Part shown: piece by piece, positions 36,461-48,477 of the stretch | Layout of the letters: the number at the start of each line of letters is the position of its first letter | How positions within the stretch are numbered: the first letter of the stretch is position 1 | Origin: Leptodontidium sp. MPI-SDFR-AT-0119 | Lineage: Eukaryota > Ascomycota > Leotiomycetes > Helotiales > Leptodontidiaceae | Length of the DNA stretch: 64,000 nucleotides | Assembly (NCBI GenBank): GCA_020726505.1 | Contig: JAHLEZ010000008.1 | Location: forward strand, 868,001-932,000 | Reading direction: 5' to 3' | The notes under the pieces: model-generated | What the model was told of the DNA's origin: nothing | What the model saw: only the letters and a program-made list of their open reading frames with translations | Databases searched by the model: none | Program-made: the position numbers and the translations under genes

Positions 36461-37652
36461 GATGAAAGAATACAGGGTTTGCAATTACCAAATTTTGAAA
36501 ATATCAACAATCAGTCATGAAAGAAAGGAAAAGAGAGAAACCATCAAGAAGGTTCGAAGGCACTAATATCGTGGAACTTTCAAACGCGCCAAGATCGGCG
36601 ATGACGATTTTGATACAAGCCGAACGTGGGCAGTGGCTCAAGTCCGTTTCGAAACATCATGCGGAGTGGACTGAGCCGCCTTTCTTGGGGCGATCTCTTT
36701 ATCGTGCGGCTTCAGACCTGTTTGATATGCGCACGTTCTGAAGTCCTCATGAGTGAACGAGGGTTTGAGTGGTGGCTGGATCTCCAGCTTGACCCCATTC
36801 TCAGCTGGACGAGACTTCGGAGAACCTACAGCCGTACAGGAATGCCATGTTGATAAGAAGGGACCGAATGCGAGATCATTCGAAGGAACTGTAAAGTGCA
36901 TGTGGTGTGTTGCGGACTGGAAAAAGGGTTTGCTACGTGAACGGTTTCACAGTTCAACATCACGTGCCCGACGAAGAAGTTATGTTCGCATTCGGAAGCA
37001 TAGTTCGTTTGCAGCCATGATGAGATATCCGAGGTAAGAGGGAGAATTTTGGGAGGCTTTGTAAGATGCTGCATCTCAATGTTAACGTCTCTCTCAAAGA
37101 GTTGGATCAGATTGCCGAATGGCACTGGACCAGCTTCCTTTCTCCAAACGCAGTTGAATGTTTACTTGTTCACGCCAAAAACTTGATTCTGAGCTTATCG
37201 TATTACAGCCGGGGTATAAGCGGTAGTCTGGGGTATTTTGGAGGTTGCTGCTGGTCGACAATGCCTCGTCTGACCCCATTGGAAGCCAAAATATTCGCTT
37301 CGGAACGGCCACATCACTTGAAAACATTTCAACAACAACGGCATCCATGCCAAAAACTAAAAGATACCATATAACGGCAGATATGTAGAATACGTAATTC
37401 TGGGAATATATATGTTGTGCTTTCTATTGGTGGGTGTCTCTGCGAGTTGAGTCCGTTTGACTTACTGTAAGCGGGTTCAGAGTTGAACGCATATGACGTT
37501 GAATACTCACCATCAAGACTTCACAAGTAAGGTAATTATATGTTTACACCAAGATTACATTATAACCGTTACAAATTTTCTCCAAAAGATAATCGAGTTT
37601 TACTATCAACAATTGACCCCTGAACCAATCTTCCCATGGAACTCGAACCATC
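36461..37652. other. Intergenic region
   Basis: Promoter of the PEBP-like gene and 3' flank of the poly-Lys gene. Short frames only; no gene supported. Confidence 0.5.
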
Positions 37653-38051
37653 TCAAGCAACAACCAAAACCCCAGCAGCAGCAACAGCACTCAAAAGAGC
37701 CAAAACAGAGCCAGGATTTGAGCTTAAAGATCCTCCACTCTCGTCGTCGCTGTCTTCTTCGCTGTCTCCACATTTGTCCTCCTCCTTTTCGTTCTTCGAC
37801 TTCTTCGACTTCTTCTTCTTCTTCTTCTTCTTTCGCTTAGACAAAGCAGTGCCATCTCGGGCAATGACAGAGGGTGTTGCAGAGCAGCTGTTCACGGAGG
37901 AGGTAGATGTACTCGTTGATACGACCGAGGATGATGATGTAAGGGCCGTCGGGGATGTCGGGGCTTGGCTCGCGATGTCCGTACTGGGTGTCGTTTGGAC
38001 TAGTACAGCTGGTGCCGCAACAGCTGCGAGGAGGATGACGATTGATTTCAT
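37653..38051 (-). CDS. Small secreted/GPI-type protein with poly-lysine tract
   Basis: Intronless, 132 residues; no family recognised. The start chosen is the ATG at 38051, giving the signal peptide MKSIVILLAAVAAPAVLVQT; upstream in-frame sequence is polar and not signal-like. A Ser/Thr-rich segment (residues 21-70) is followed by SKR, eight or more consecutive Lys (AAG/AAA repeats), SKKSKNEKEEDKCGDSEEDS and an acidic stretch. A short Gly/Ser spacer and a hydrophobic C-terminus (VLALLSAVAAAGVLVVA) look like a GPI signal. A basic-then-acidic block on a cell-surface protein suggests an electrostatic role, but this is conjecture. Confidence 0.6.
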   Translation of the reverse strand: MKSIVILLAAVAAPAVLVQTTPSTDIASQAPTSPTALTSSSSVVSTSTSTSSVNSCSATPSVIARDGTALSKRKKKKKKKKSKKSKNEKEEDKCGDSEEDSDDESGGSLSSNPGSVLALLSAVAAAGVLVVA

Positions 38052-39497
38052 GATGGAACCCAGTCTGTGAGGAATTGGAGGTTGATTTTGTGATGAGTGG
38101 GAATGAGATGCTTGATTTATAATGTGTTGAGACAAAGAAGGATTTTGTTAGATTTACGAACAGGCCAATGTTTGTTTAGAGGTAATTCTCGGTTATCCTT
38201 AACGTTACATGGTGAGGTTTTGCGGAATCTTCGAGTGTCAGTTTCCCTGATTAATGTGCGTGATCGGGTCAGCCCGAGAGGTAACGGCAATCCTCTTGTA
38301 AGGCTGGAAATAAAGGCCATGTTCAAGATCTAAAGTCCTGGCAGGTGATATGTCACATGGATTGTACGTCCTTAACTCACTTAACTTTGTAAGGTTTAAC
38401 TAGCGAGCAGAGCTGAAGTCTCGCAGATCATTCGTCGGTTGGCGCTTGGCAGCTCATTTGTTTTTGTGGCGTGTTCTTTATTAACTTTCGATCTTCCAAC
38501 TACTTGCTGTGCTGGTGATCGTTTTCTTTTTGGTCTCCTACGTAAAACAGTCGAACAACCAGAGTTAACCTCGTCTCAAGGAATTATCACAACCAATCGT
38601 TCCACCCTTGATCCTCAGGCTTGGGGAGGAAACAGAGATTAAAAAACATGATCTTCGATTACAATCTGACTTCTGCAGCTACCTGATCCGGGCCACAGTG
38701 TTGGGTTGCACATACTGGTCTAGTATTTAACCACGGATTCCCAGCCCCGTCACTGTCTCTTCACAAGTTTCCCGCCGCTAAGCAGTGCTACTGATATAGC
38801 TCCTGCCATCACCAGCCTCGCCCTTACAATATTGAGGCTAGCTTCTGCTGTATCACGATTATGATGATCGGGGTGGGACGTCTGTTCCGTCTGGCTGATC
38901 TGGCTCTCTAAGGCGATTGTTTCTGCATCCAGAGTGACGGAGATGAATACGGAAGATGCAGAGGAAAATCTGACATTTGATTCAGGGCAAGCTACATGTC
39001 TAAGGCATTGTCTTGTAGGTGATGAAAGGTGGGTAAGGGCTGTGCTCGGTGTTCTGGGGAGATGGTGAGAAGGAAATGGGAAGTTGTATAGGATTTGCCT
39101 CCGGTACTGTAGACTAGCAGGGCTGTGAAAAGTGCTGCGAGTAATATCAGATGCTGCTAAAGGGTTAGAATTCCTTTCAATTGTAACTGATATGAGGTTT
39201 CCAGGATCTTAGGCCATTCTAGTGACATACAGATGGAAGTTGCTGGCACTTGCAACTGCAAGCTAGAGTTTCCGCCAAGTAAATACATCGCGACTAAAGA
39301 TTCATTCCCATGACAAGACGACAAGACGCAGTGATCGACGTGACTCCAAATTCTACTCCATGACAGCTCTCCAATTCAACTCAACTTCGGCGTCATCATA
39401 CTTGCCAGGATGCAAACTTGCAGACAGGCAGAGACCAATATTATAAGGCTACTAGCATCCAGAAGCAGTTCGACTAGTTTGAAGTCATCATCAAAGT
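38052..39497. other. Gene-free intergenic region
   Basis: Between the poly-Lys gene promoter and HET locus 2. No gene, repeat or RNA recognised. Confidence 0.5.
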
Positions 39498-41723
39498 TTA
39501 CATCACGACAAAGTCTTGAACATTGATCTCCATGCCTCTGAGCCCTGCTGACCTCAATCGTGGATCAGCTCGCTGGATTTTCTTGTTTTCCATATTCTGG
39601 AATATCAAGAGGCCTCTCTTTCCCTCATTATTAAACTCCTCCTCTTGTGTTGTCTGATCAGACTGGAATAACATTCTCCAGGGTACGAGTAGAGGGCCTA
39701 GCCTGGGGTCGACTTGAGTGTGCTTATCTCCAACAGTATAGACATTTGCTGTGAAATGATGAGTGGCTCCGTTTACTGTGAATTGATCGCTTCTGACTTT
39801 GGCACGACGGGTCCGAGTAAGCCTTTCCCAAACAGGAGACCTGAAATGCATGCGTCACCACAAATGGTGTAGTGCTTTCTCTCATCTACCGGATGAAGTA
39901 TGAGCAGATTGGAACAGCCCAATCCGAAGCAAACAATGTCTCCTCTAGTCATAGATGCTGGACCAAGACCCATGAATCCATTTTCAGTGGTGAAGAAAGT
40001 ACGGCCTGGTAGGTAGTAGTACATGCATGCGGTGAAGTACACGTGAATTATAAGACTCTCGGCTGGTGTTGTCTACGCAAGCTGCATACTCGACACGGCG
40101 TTGGTCGAGCCATATTTCGGGGGCATGATGTCTTCACTGACAGCTTCGCGTATTTGGCATGTTATTGCAGTGATAAAATTGTCGATAGTTATGCGTAGAT
40201 CTTCTTGAACTCTACTCTCATCTTGGAGGTAGATGCCATTGGTGACTGAGCGCTCCCACGAGCGAACAATACTGAGCATTTCATCCATTGTTGCAGTGGA
40301 TGGGATTGCTTCTCCAGCATAGCTAACCTTGTCGACTTGAGCACCTGGAATAGTCAAGCTGTCGTCCATCTTGGAATGTGTAATTTTGTGGGACGAGCTA
40401 CCAGCACCCGAGGGAGGGAATATGCCGTCATGCCAAGCAAAGTCAGACCCAAGATGGAACTGTGGGGTTCGGAAAAAGGAGCAACCATTGCCGATGACCT
40501 GATTAAACCATGCTACACTGTACGATGAAAGTTGGGCTAGAAAGAATTATTTGTAAATATCTTCCACGTTAAGGGTGTAGTCAGGACGCTGGGTATAATC
40601 GAAACTAGGTGGCAGGAGACTCAGAATACCGTACACACGATCTCTGGGATCGAGGCAGGACAGAGGGCTCGTCAGTGCTACTAGTATGCTTGGAAAGCTA
40701 TTTCGTTTGACTGGCCAGAGGAGATCCATGATATTGCTGATCTTTATGGGGTTGGGGGGCTTGAGTGCTTTGACCTTGTTATTGAAATGGACGACGTTTA
40801 AGCGGCTGACAGCGTATACAAAGTGCCGAAGAACAGCCTAGTTGAGTTTCTTGGAACACCCAAAGTCGCGTAAACCAAGGTTGGCTCAAAAGCTTCAGAA
40901 ACGCATCCCAATGCTGTTTCTTCGTATCCGTCTCCCAATGTAGCTGCATGTCTGGGTTTTGGTAGCGAACAGCAGTATATCGGGAATTGTCTATTGCCAG
41001 GTCACTCCCAATGGATCTAATGAGCTCCATGGCAAGTTTGTCGTCTGCCTCGGGGCCAAGCCAGACCACGACTTGTATAGCTCTCCTGTAGATGTCACCC
41101 ATACGGGCAACTTCTCTACTTCGCTCCTTCACATTTCTTTGATGGATGCAAATGGCGTCTATCCATAAAATTCGGTTTTCATGCGGCCGCCGCAGATGTT
41201 TGAGGGCCACATAGAGGTTCGATGAAACCGACAGGCCATCTTCCGGGCGAAATGGATCTTCCGAACTCGATTGTTGCGCTTGTTTGATGAACTATTTGAC
41301 GACGGCAATGCTTTGGGGATATTCAGAAGAACCCCAAGTGTATGACAGCGCTTCGTATTTCCCGTCAAAAGGCGGATGAAGGTCATTCCCAACGTCGCCT
41401 GTCTCGGCTTTGCCAGCCGGTCTACTGGATGTGACCACCTCGTTGCCGTAATGTATGGACTCAGTGTCCCCAGATAAAGTCTCGCCGCGTTCAGCAATAT
41501 CGAGGTGGATGGCAGATCCGTCCCTGGTCGAGTCGCGCCCCGACTCGGTTTTCGAGGTGCCTCTTGGAGAGCTTTCTGACTTGATGACAACAGAGTGATC
41601 TTTAAACAAATATGCGTGAAATATCTCAATCCTCACTTCATCGGAGAAGTTTCCTGGCAACAGTTTGAGGAATCGGGTCTCGTCTTGGTCGCCATCCAGA
41701 AGAGTGTAAGTGCAGGTTGTCAT
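39498..41723 (-). pseudogene. HET-domain gene, multiply disrupted (HET locus 2)
   Basis: A full-length HET protein can be followed end to end but only across frame changes and stops. It starts MTTCTYTLLDGDQDETRFLK (41723) and reaches YEALSYTWGSSEYPQSIAVV; an in-frame TAG follows at 41292-41294. The same frame continues through LYVALKHLRRPHENRILWID, AICIHQRN and WLGPEADD. A frame change lies near 40838, then DLLWPVKRNSFPSILV and DPRDRVYGILSLLPPS; an in-frame TAA follows at 40547-40549. A real 84-base intron at 40089-40006 (GTATGC...ACCAG) links AVSS to RTFFTTENGFMGLGP. A last frame change near 39800-39850 precedes the conserved C-terminus (VDPRLGPLLVPWRMLFQSD). At least two nonsense codons and two to three frameshifts make it a clear pseudogene. 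Confidence 0.85.
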
Positions 41724-42402
41724 GCTTGAAAGAATTGCTCGGGATGATCCTGTCTTCGACTTAGCCTTCCTATCGGCTCATTTTTGGTATTTAAAAGAAG
41801 ACTCTGAAGCCTAATTGCCCCCTGGACGTAATATCATGGAAGTTGGAATGCAACTGCTAACCTTCTTTTGCTCAGCTGGAAAGATGACGGTGAGGCGAGG
41901 CAGGCAATGGTAGGGTGAAGTCATCAGCTGGGCCTCTGCTGACTACCTCAGTGACAGAATCTTCTAGGAATTCTCAATATTTCCCTACCGAGAGCATGAG
42001 TATAGTGAGCATCGCAGCCAGGTTATTGAAATTATGATGGTAGACGGGTGTTATTGGTATCGGTCACGTGATGCCAACTAGCACTCGCTCGCCAACCTCT
42101 CTCTTTTCCTTTGTCACAAGGAGAAGCCCAGCCATCACCCCTCCAACCCCGCCACCAACAATGAAATCCAGCCTTTGGAACGATATATACTTGGATATGA
42201 ATAACTTGCCCAACGCCCCTTCGAAGTATTCTAGTGACATTACTTGAAGAAATCATCCGTCAATTGCAAACTACATCCTCGTCTCGAGAGATCTCTGCTC
42301 CTACTCAAGCGAAATCTTACTGCGCTCTAAGCAAACACAACACGCACCCCCGACGATTTAGCAATCCTCTGGATCTGTCAAGAACTTCAGTTCTTTCTAG
42401 CA
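41724..42402. other. Divergent intergenic region
   Basis: Between HET locus 2 and the 42403 gene. TTCTTTCTAG directly before the ATG at 42403 could be a 5'-UTR intron acceptor. No gene seen. Confidence 0.45.
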
Positions 42403-42945
42403 ATGGCCTCCGCAGCAGCAAAAGCAGCAGCTATATCAGCAACGCTCGCCGCGGCACCATCGACCTCAGACGAACCTCCACCTCCTTACGATACCTCGAG
42501 TCTCCCTCCAAACCCAGGTTTCTGCGAGCTGGCCTTCCGCGAACGACTAGACAATCGTATACCCGGCGGCGGAATGCCATCAGCACAATATTTCGCGCCC
42601 TGCAAAGCATGTTCGTTCGTGTGCGGGGACGAGATACCGTCCGTATACAAACAAGGCTGGTTGGATTGGATAGATCCAAGTGTCAACTTCAGATGGGAAT
42701 CGCATGTTGCTACAAATAAGGGAGAGAAGGATGGACCTGTGGAAGGAGAGCGGGAGTTGCTGGGTTGTTGGATATGCTGGGAATATGAACAGAAATGGGT
42801 GGAGCCTATGGAACCCCAGGACTGGTATAAACATATGAGGCGGCACTTCTTTGTGGAAGGGTATAGGATCTGTAAGGGCAAGATGGGGGCGATGCAAAGG
42901 AGGAGGAATTGTGAAGTGGGACACTGTCCGAAGATTCATTCGTAG
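42403..42945 (+). CDS. Cys-rich hypothetical protein, 180 residues
   Basis: Intronless and not recognised. The N-terminus is Ala-rich then Pro-rich (DEPPPPYDTSSLPPNPGF). From residue ~65 there are paired cysteines and histidines: PCKACSFVCGDE, LGCWICWEYEQKW, WYKHMRRHFF, YRICKGKMGAMQRRRNC, EVGHCPKIHS. The CxxC/CxxxC/HxxxH arrangement suggests a structural zinc site. The frame is clean and the composition protein-like. No signal peptide or membrane helix is seen; location is probably cytosolic or nuclear. Confidence 0.65.
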   Translation: MASAAAKAAAISATLAAAPSTSDEPPPPYDTSSLPPNPGFCELAFRERLDNRIPGGGMPSAQYFAPCKACSFVCGDEIPSVYKQGWLDWIDPSVNFRWESHVATNKGEKDGPVEGERELLGCWICWEYEQKWVEPMEPQDWYKHMRRHFFVEGYRICKGKMGAMQRRRNCEVGHCPKIHS

Positions 42946-43043
42946 TTGAAGGAGATCCCACCATCTAGGCTATAGAGATATTTGTTGGATCGATACATCG
43001 CTCCCTGTTTCTCTTCAAACATTGCACCTATCCCAATTTATTG

Positions 43044-44987
43044 CTACTTTTTGCAAAGTACTCCATCGACTAGCTCCCATCTTTCATTGCCGACGCATGG
43101 ATGGCACCATAGAACATCCTTGGGGTCAACCTTTCTTTTGATGGCAAACAGGTGCTTGTAGTTTTCTCCCCAGAACGAATGCTGGAAGCCTGGCTCGTCT
43201 GGGTATGCCTACAGGGTCTTCAATATGTATTACCACAAAATTGCAACGAGAGATTTACCTCATTCACATAAGCTCCAGAATTCGGTGTCATTTTTCTCAA
43301 AGCTTCAACATACACATCTGTAAGCAAGGCTTTCTGCTTCTTCTCTTCCGCAATATCAAATGGGTTCCAGCTGGCGCCAATGACTGATAAGTATTAGCAC
43401 TGTCTCCTTTCAGAAGAATGAAACATACTAGAATGAATATACGCTTTCCTCCAAGCTGGGTTGACACTGTTCCCTCCTCCTCTGGGCTTCGCATCTCTTA
43501 CCCCTTTCCCACCAACCAAAAAGACAGATGTGAGATGTCCCGGTGGTGTCGCAGCTCTGTAACCTTCTTTCAATACAGTCAAATTGCCAGTCAAAGTCTC
43601 TCCATCAACCAGCCACGAACCCAGGACTTGGTTCTGACCAGCATCCAAGGGGCCGTTGCTGTCTTTATACCAAGCCCAGAAATCCGGGAAGCTTTTTACG
43701 CTCACTGAGGAGAAGAACTGTCCTGGATACGCGGCTGTGGCATCTGCGAAGAGCGTTTTGAGTACCCTTTCTAGAGAGGCGGAGGTGTTGGATGATGATA
43801 GAGCTGGGAGTAGGAAAGTGCCCGCGAAGCCATCAACTGGATTTGTTATATTCCAGTCTGGGTTAAGGAAATTTGGTGCGAGGTAAGCATAGCCTGACAG
43901 ACCCTGTTCGCCCAAGGTCGGATATTGGGAGAGTATATTTGCCATGGCGTCCCAGAATCCATCGGTTCCAGGACCAGTGCTGAGGAGGAAAGTTGCAATG
44001 TGTATCTCCGTTGACGGGAAGGCCCTGATGGTGACGGATGTGATGACTCCAAAGGTAGAACCACCTCCCTGTTTGGAGTTAGACGTTAAATACCTTGCTG
44101 AGAAATAGATACATACCCCTCTCATTGCCCAGAACAAATCCCTGTTTTGACATTCATTGATAGTTTGAATGTCACCACCTGGCGTGACGACTTTCATCTC
44201 CAGGACTTGGTCCGCAGCCATGCCATACGTCGAGCTTAGGGCACCATGCCCACCGCCTGTGAGATAGCCTCCAACGCCAACTGTGCCAGCCCCACCAGAT
44301 ACAATGGTCAAGTTTCTGAGGTGGGCTTGTTCGTCAAGTTCGAGCATTTGAGTGCCGGCTGCCGCTGTGATGGCGTTCCCTTCAATGGATTTCTTGCATC
44401 CTTCCGGTTTAAACCCATCATGGAAGCTCAGTCCCCTCATGTAATGTGTCCAAATTGACAGAGAACTTGGCGCCACAGATCTGGCACAATTAACTTGGTT
44501 ATTTCCTCACTGGCTGGACGGGAACGTACCTCCCCAAATAATCATGTCCGGTTCCTTTCACAACCAACCTGACATTATTCTCCCTGGCGAAATCTACACC
44601 TTTCTTCACATCCTCCGCTGTCGTTGCATTGACAACATACACCGGATATCCTTTCCCAGTGCAAGGAAACGTAGGGATCGGAAGACAAGTGTCATTGTTC
44701 CAATTATTACCAAGAGTGCTAACCGGATTCTCGGTATGCCATTTCGACGTCAACCATCCAGTCCCAACAGCTACACAAGCGAGAGGGTCGAAAGTCGGCT
44801 GGGTAGGATGGCAAACTGCTCCTGGTGGAGAAGGGCGAAGGAGCTGTCCTGAGAGTGAGGTGTTAAGGTGAGCCCATTGGGCATCGCTTGGCCAGCTACT
44901 TGTTCCAGGAATGGCTTTGCATTTTGGTTGGGAAGCTGAACTGCCTAGAGATACGAAGCCGAGGAATTGGTATAGGTAGGGGAGCAT
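43044..44987 (-). CDS. Secreted BBE-type FAD-linked oxidase
   Basis: Five exons: 44987-44530, 44480-44117, 44068-43429, 43383-43259 and 43208-43044; introns of 45-50 bases, all with GTAYGT/GTAAAT donors and YAG acceptors; 583 residues. MLPYLYQFLGFVSLGSSA is a signal peptide. The FAD_binding_4 (PCMH) domain spans about 130-310: VVNATTAEDVKKGVDFA, RLVVKGTGHDYLGRS (the His expected to carry FAD), IVSGGAGTVGVGGYLTGGGH and FWAMRGGGGSTFGV. The berberine-bridge C-terminus is YPDEPGFQHSFWGENYKHLF and KRKVDPKDVLWCHPCVGNER. Such enzymes oxidise alcohols, sugars or secondary metabolites with O2; the substrate is unknown. All introns are confirmed by family motifs crossing the joins. Confidence 0.92.
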
Positions 44988-45534
44988 TGTTGATGTTTTG
45001 ATTGAAAAGGAAGTAGAGATTGTGTCGAAGATATTTGGCGACATTGATTGTGCTTTCAAAGTGCATTCATATATAAATTTACCAGTCTGATTAGGCTGCA
45101 GCAATATACCATTTCGTAGGATGGCTGATCCTTACGATTCCATGTCAACACATTAGGCTTTCGTTTGCAAAGCAGATACACGGAGGGATAAGCCGTATCG
45201 AGCCAATTTCAAGAGTAAGCAGCGTCCTTTGACTGTCCGAATCTATGGCCAAAGCCTTGATCGAGGCTGCTGAGACCCTAGACATGGCTATGGGTATATT
45301 ATCATACGTCGTTGAATTGCCGTCGCTGGAATCTTAAGGATTCTCGGATCATCAGTTGTGGATAATTGAGGTTGGTATCGCTTTGGGCAATGAATCCGGA
45401 TACGATGTCAGGCGGGGGAATTCTGGCCCCGATTGGACGACAACTTCTCCACTAGGTACCTAGATACATCTGCGCGAGAAGGTGAGTACATGGAAATTTG
45501 GAAGTTCGATTGTGGCATGCATAAAATCATTTGC
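44988..45534. other. Intergenic region with TATA box
   Basis: A TTTATATATG box on the minus strand (about 45069-45079) is 82-92 bases before the FAD-oxidase ATG. The rest is the 3' flank of HET locus 3. No gene. Confidence 0.5.
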
Positions 45535-47664
45535 TTAAACAATAGTAAAGGTCTTAGTATCCCAGTTGTCAGCCAACCCATCCTCTGCTGCAATCTCAAC
45601 AACGCCAATCCTTTTAAATTCATCATCAGATATCCCAGTTGGCTCCAGTATCAAACCATAGACCGTGACTTTCTTCTCCACTTTATCTCCGGGGTTGCGT
45701 ATCTCCGACATCGAGTTGAAGTCTTCGTCCAGGAAACTTGCGATCTGGACACAGATTGCACCTCTTTCTATCATCTTCAGATGGCAGTCATCAACCGTCT
45801 TGGGTCGCTCATCGAGGGTGCAAAGTACCCGCCTAGCATCCGGAACCGTATATCGAGTTGAATCGTCTTTGCTCAGCCTGCGGTAATATATCTCCATCGT
45901 ATGCCAGTAGTCTTCCTCCTTGTTGTAAAGCAGCTCTTCGCTTTCCCAGTCTTTGAACGGTTTGTAATTTGCTTCCAGTTTCAGGTACCCAGAAACAACT
46001 TGACCGAACTCGTTCTTGCTTGCATTGACAATGTTTGCTTCGATTACTGTAGCTCGAAAACTTGGCCCATACTCGTCGAGACTCAGGTGTCGATCGTACC
46101 AAGGCACTTGAGTCGAAGCCCAGGTCCATGATGGGCAAGGAGACTTTTCGGGCCTGATCGTTGACCCTAAAGGTTGCCATAGAAGCCCTCGAAGAATATC
46201 TTCTAGCCAAAGTCCGGCCTTGTAGTGGTACCCAGTCCGGTTTGAAACCTCTTCAGCAACGCCTGCCAGAGCCGGCAACAGGTCGTCGAGGGCCGTCAAT
46301 CCTCGATTCCAGTAAGAATTTCGAAGCATTTTGTACCACCAAGCAAGGGGACTATTTGTAGACGCAGTTCTAAATCGGTGAGGCAGCTTTGGAAAGGGCT
46401 CCATTTTAGCAGGTTCCATTTGATGTAGTTCTCGCCCACTGGCGTCGAAGAAGCTTTCTCCATCCGTCGATTCCGGGTATCTCTCAGTGTGCAGGGCAGT
46501 CCGGCATTCCCAGAACAGTTGAGACGATCCGAAGTCTATTCGACGAGGAGAGAGAACACTTTCTTGCAAGACCCAAGCCCGTCGGTGCAGTGGTTCATCT
46601 GGCAGGTGGATGAATGGACAACATCCACCTAGCTGAACACGCAGATCGACAATTCCGTGGATTTCTTTCTTCTCGCTCTTACATGGCAGTGAGATGAGAG
46701 AAGACCCGAAATGGCGAAGTTTATTCGAGCTTTCGAAGATGCCTTCCTTAGGATTCTTCGCAGCCGAAGCTGAAATATTCAACGAAGCGTTCACGTAAAT
46801 TCTGTGCATCTGAGAAGATTCCGATGTCCAGTCCTCGTGGATATCTTGGATAATGCATAGTGAGTCAATCCAAATATACTGGAAGCCAAGTTTTCGGGTA
46901 AGGCTAATAGCGTCTTTGAAGTTTTGCGGCAGTGCATCCATCGAAATCGAAGATTTGTGCTGGTCCAGGGATTCTAATTTTGTAGCCAGAGGTGCTTCTC
47001 CGCCCCAGCAATGGCTGAGAGTAACCCATTCACCTGTGGCCCCATTTGATTCGAACAAAAACGGATCCTGGGATTCTGATCCAACGTCAACAACTCTCGT
47101 AGGGAGAGGGTTGTCATGGGTCCATGAGCAAAGCGGGTGCGATCTTTTGCAGGTTTCTATCCACTTGCTTAGAAGAGAAAAAGATTCGTCAGAGCTCGAG
47201 GAAGAGTTGATTCCACGACCATTAAACACTTCCGTGAGCGGGTCGCCTGCATCCATCAACTACTATTTCAAGTGATCGAACTCCGGATTACACTGACTTG
47301 AATGTGTATAGAACTCAATCCACAAGCTTGCCACATTGACAAATGGATGATGAAATAATTTTTCCTGTTCCAAAATGAAAAGACCATTCAGTCCTTGTGC
47401 CCTGATGGTCAGTTGCGTATCTGGCCATTTCATCTTCTCGTCAAAATTCCATGCAAGGGGCTCAGGTCCACCACTGGGTCGTTTGATTTCCTGGCCACGA
47501 ACAAACGCATCGCATAGTTGGCAACCTGCTTCTGCTGACTTGCAAAGTTCGGTCCAGCTCTTGTGGTGATCAATGGATGTGCCATGGGTCATAAGTCGAT
47601 CGAGGTCTTGGATCTGCTGGCAGAGCTCACAGAGAATGGGTTTCTCAAACTCTGTTATTGACAT
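45535..47664 (-). CDS. HET-domain protein (HET locus 3, intact tandem copy)
   Basis: Exons 47664-47298 and 47246-45535, separated by a 51-base intron (GTCAGT...GATGCAG), give 692 residues. The intron is required because the unspliced frame has tandem TAG codons. The N-terminal region is Cys-containing (ILCELCQQIQDLDRL, AGCQLCDAF), then a linker and the HET domain at about 185-340: EWVTLSHCWGG, DAISLTRKLGFQYIWIDSLC, MHRIYVNASLNISASAA. PLHRRAWVLQESVLSPRRID and SQLFWECRTALHTERYPES follow, typical of the fungal HET subgroup with a conserved post-domain core (GLWLEDILRGLLWQP, PSWTWAS). The product is predicted to signal incompatibility-type cell death; partner unknown. It ends KTFTIV, like its neighbour's EVTVV. 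Confidence 0.88.
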
Positions 47665-48477
47665 TGCTTCGGCTTCGATCGTGGAATTAGTTACTCTTCT
47701 TTGTAACAGGAATTTGTGCAAAGAGGAAATTGAACAGCTGGGAAGATAAAAATCGAACTTTAGGCAGCAGAAGTTTAAGCGCTGCAATCAGCAAGCGTGG
47801 CCGCGCCTTGGGGGCTGAAACAGATGGCCAGACCTTTGACGCGCGCATAAGCTATATGTCCAGCGTGCTATGTATGCACGCCAGATTTTAATCATATCCT
47901 ATAGATAGCGTTAATAATCGATTCGTTCAGCGAAGTACTGGGGCGATTTATTTACAGAATTAATGCGTGGTGACACGTGATGTTTATTTACCTCTTTCAT
48001 TTCCTCTCGTTATTTGAGGGTTTAATACAGTACTAGTCCTTGCATATCCCTGCCTGTAATACTATATCACAAACTTCCGCACAAATGAAGCCGATGCTTT
48101 GGGACATGGAGGTCAGGTCTTCGCGCATCACATAATATAGCCAGATCCTATCGGCAAAACGGCTATGTGAGAAGGTTCTTCTTCAGAAAACCCCATGCCA
48201 AAGCTGCAACGATTCTGGCTGCACCAAATGTAGCGGGAGCGGGTAGAACATTTTTGCGCTGAAGCAGGTCTCCCATCGGCAAGATGTGTGGAGTATCCTG
48301 AATCTGCTGTCACCTTTGGTGGAATGGGAAGTTCGGGATGTTGATGAAATTTGGTGTTGCTAGCTCTATGCACGGTAGATTATGAAAGTCGCTCGCTACT
48401 CACTCAAATTGCAGCTTTTTTTCTGTGATACAACAATACTCGTTGATGATTTTCTCGGTGAGTTTCTAAGTAGAAGT
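47665..48477. other. Spacer between tandem HET genes
   Basis: Promoter of HET locus 3 and 3' flank of HET locus 4. Short frames only. GCGCGCATAA near 47841 recurs near 50813 upstream of locus 4, suggesting that the promoter was duplicated with the gene. Confidence 0.5.

Noticed and set aside
40006..40089. In-frame TAG at 40073-40075 in HET locus 2 as another nonsense codon
   Set aside because: It lies within a well-formed 84-base intron (GTATGC to ACCAG) whose removal joins the HET C-terminal region in phase.
47247..47297. Tandem TAG codons in HET locus 3 as evidence of a pseudogene
   Set aside because: They fall inside a 51-base intron; the tandem paralogue has an intron of the same size at the same place.
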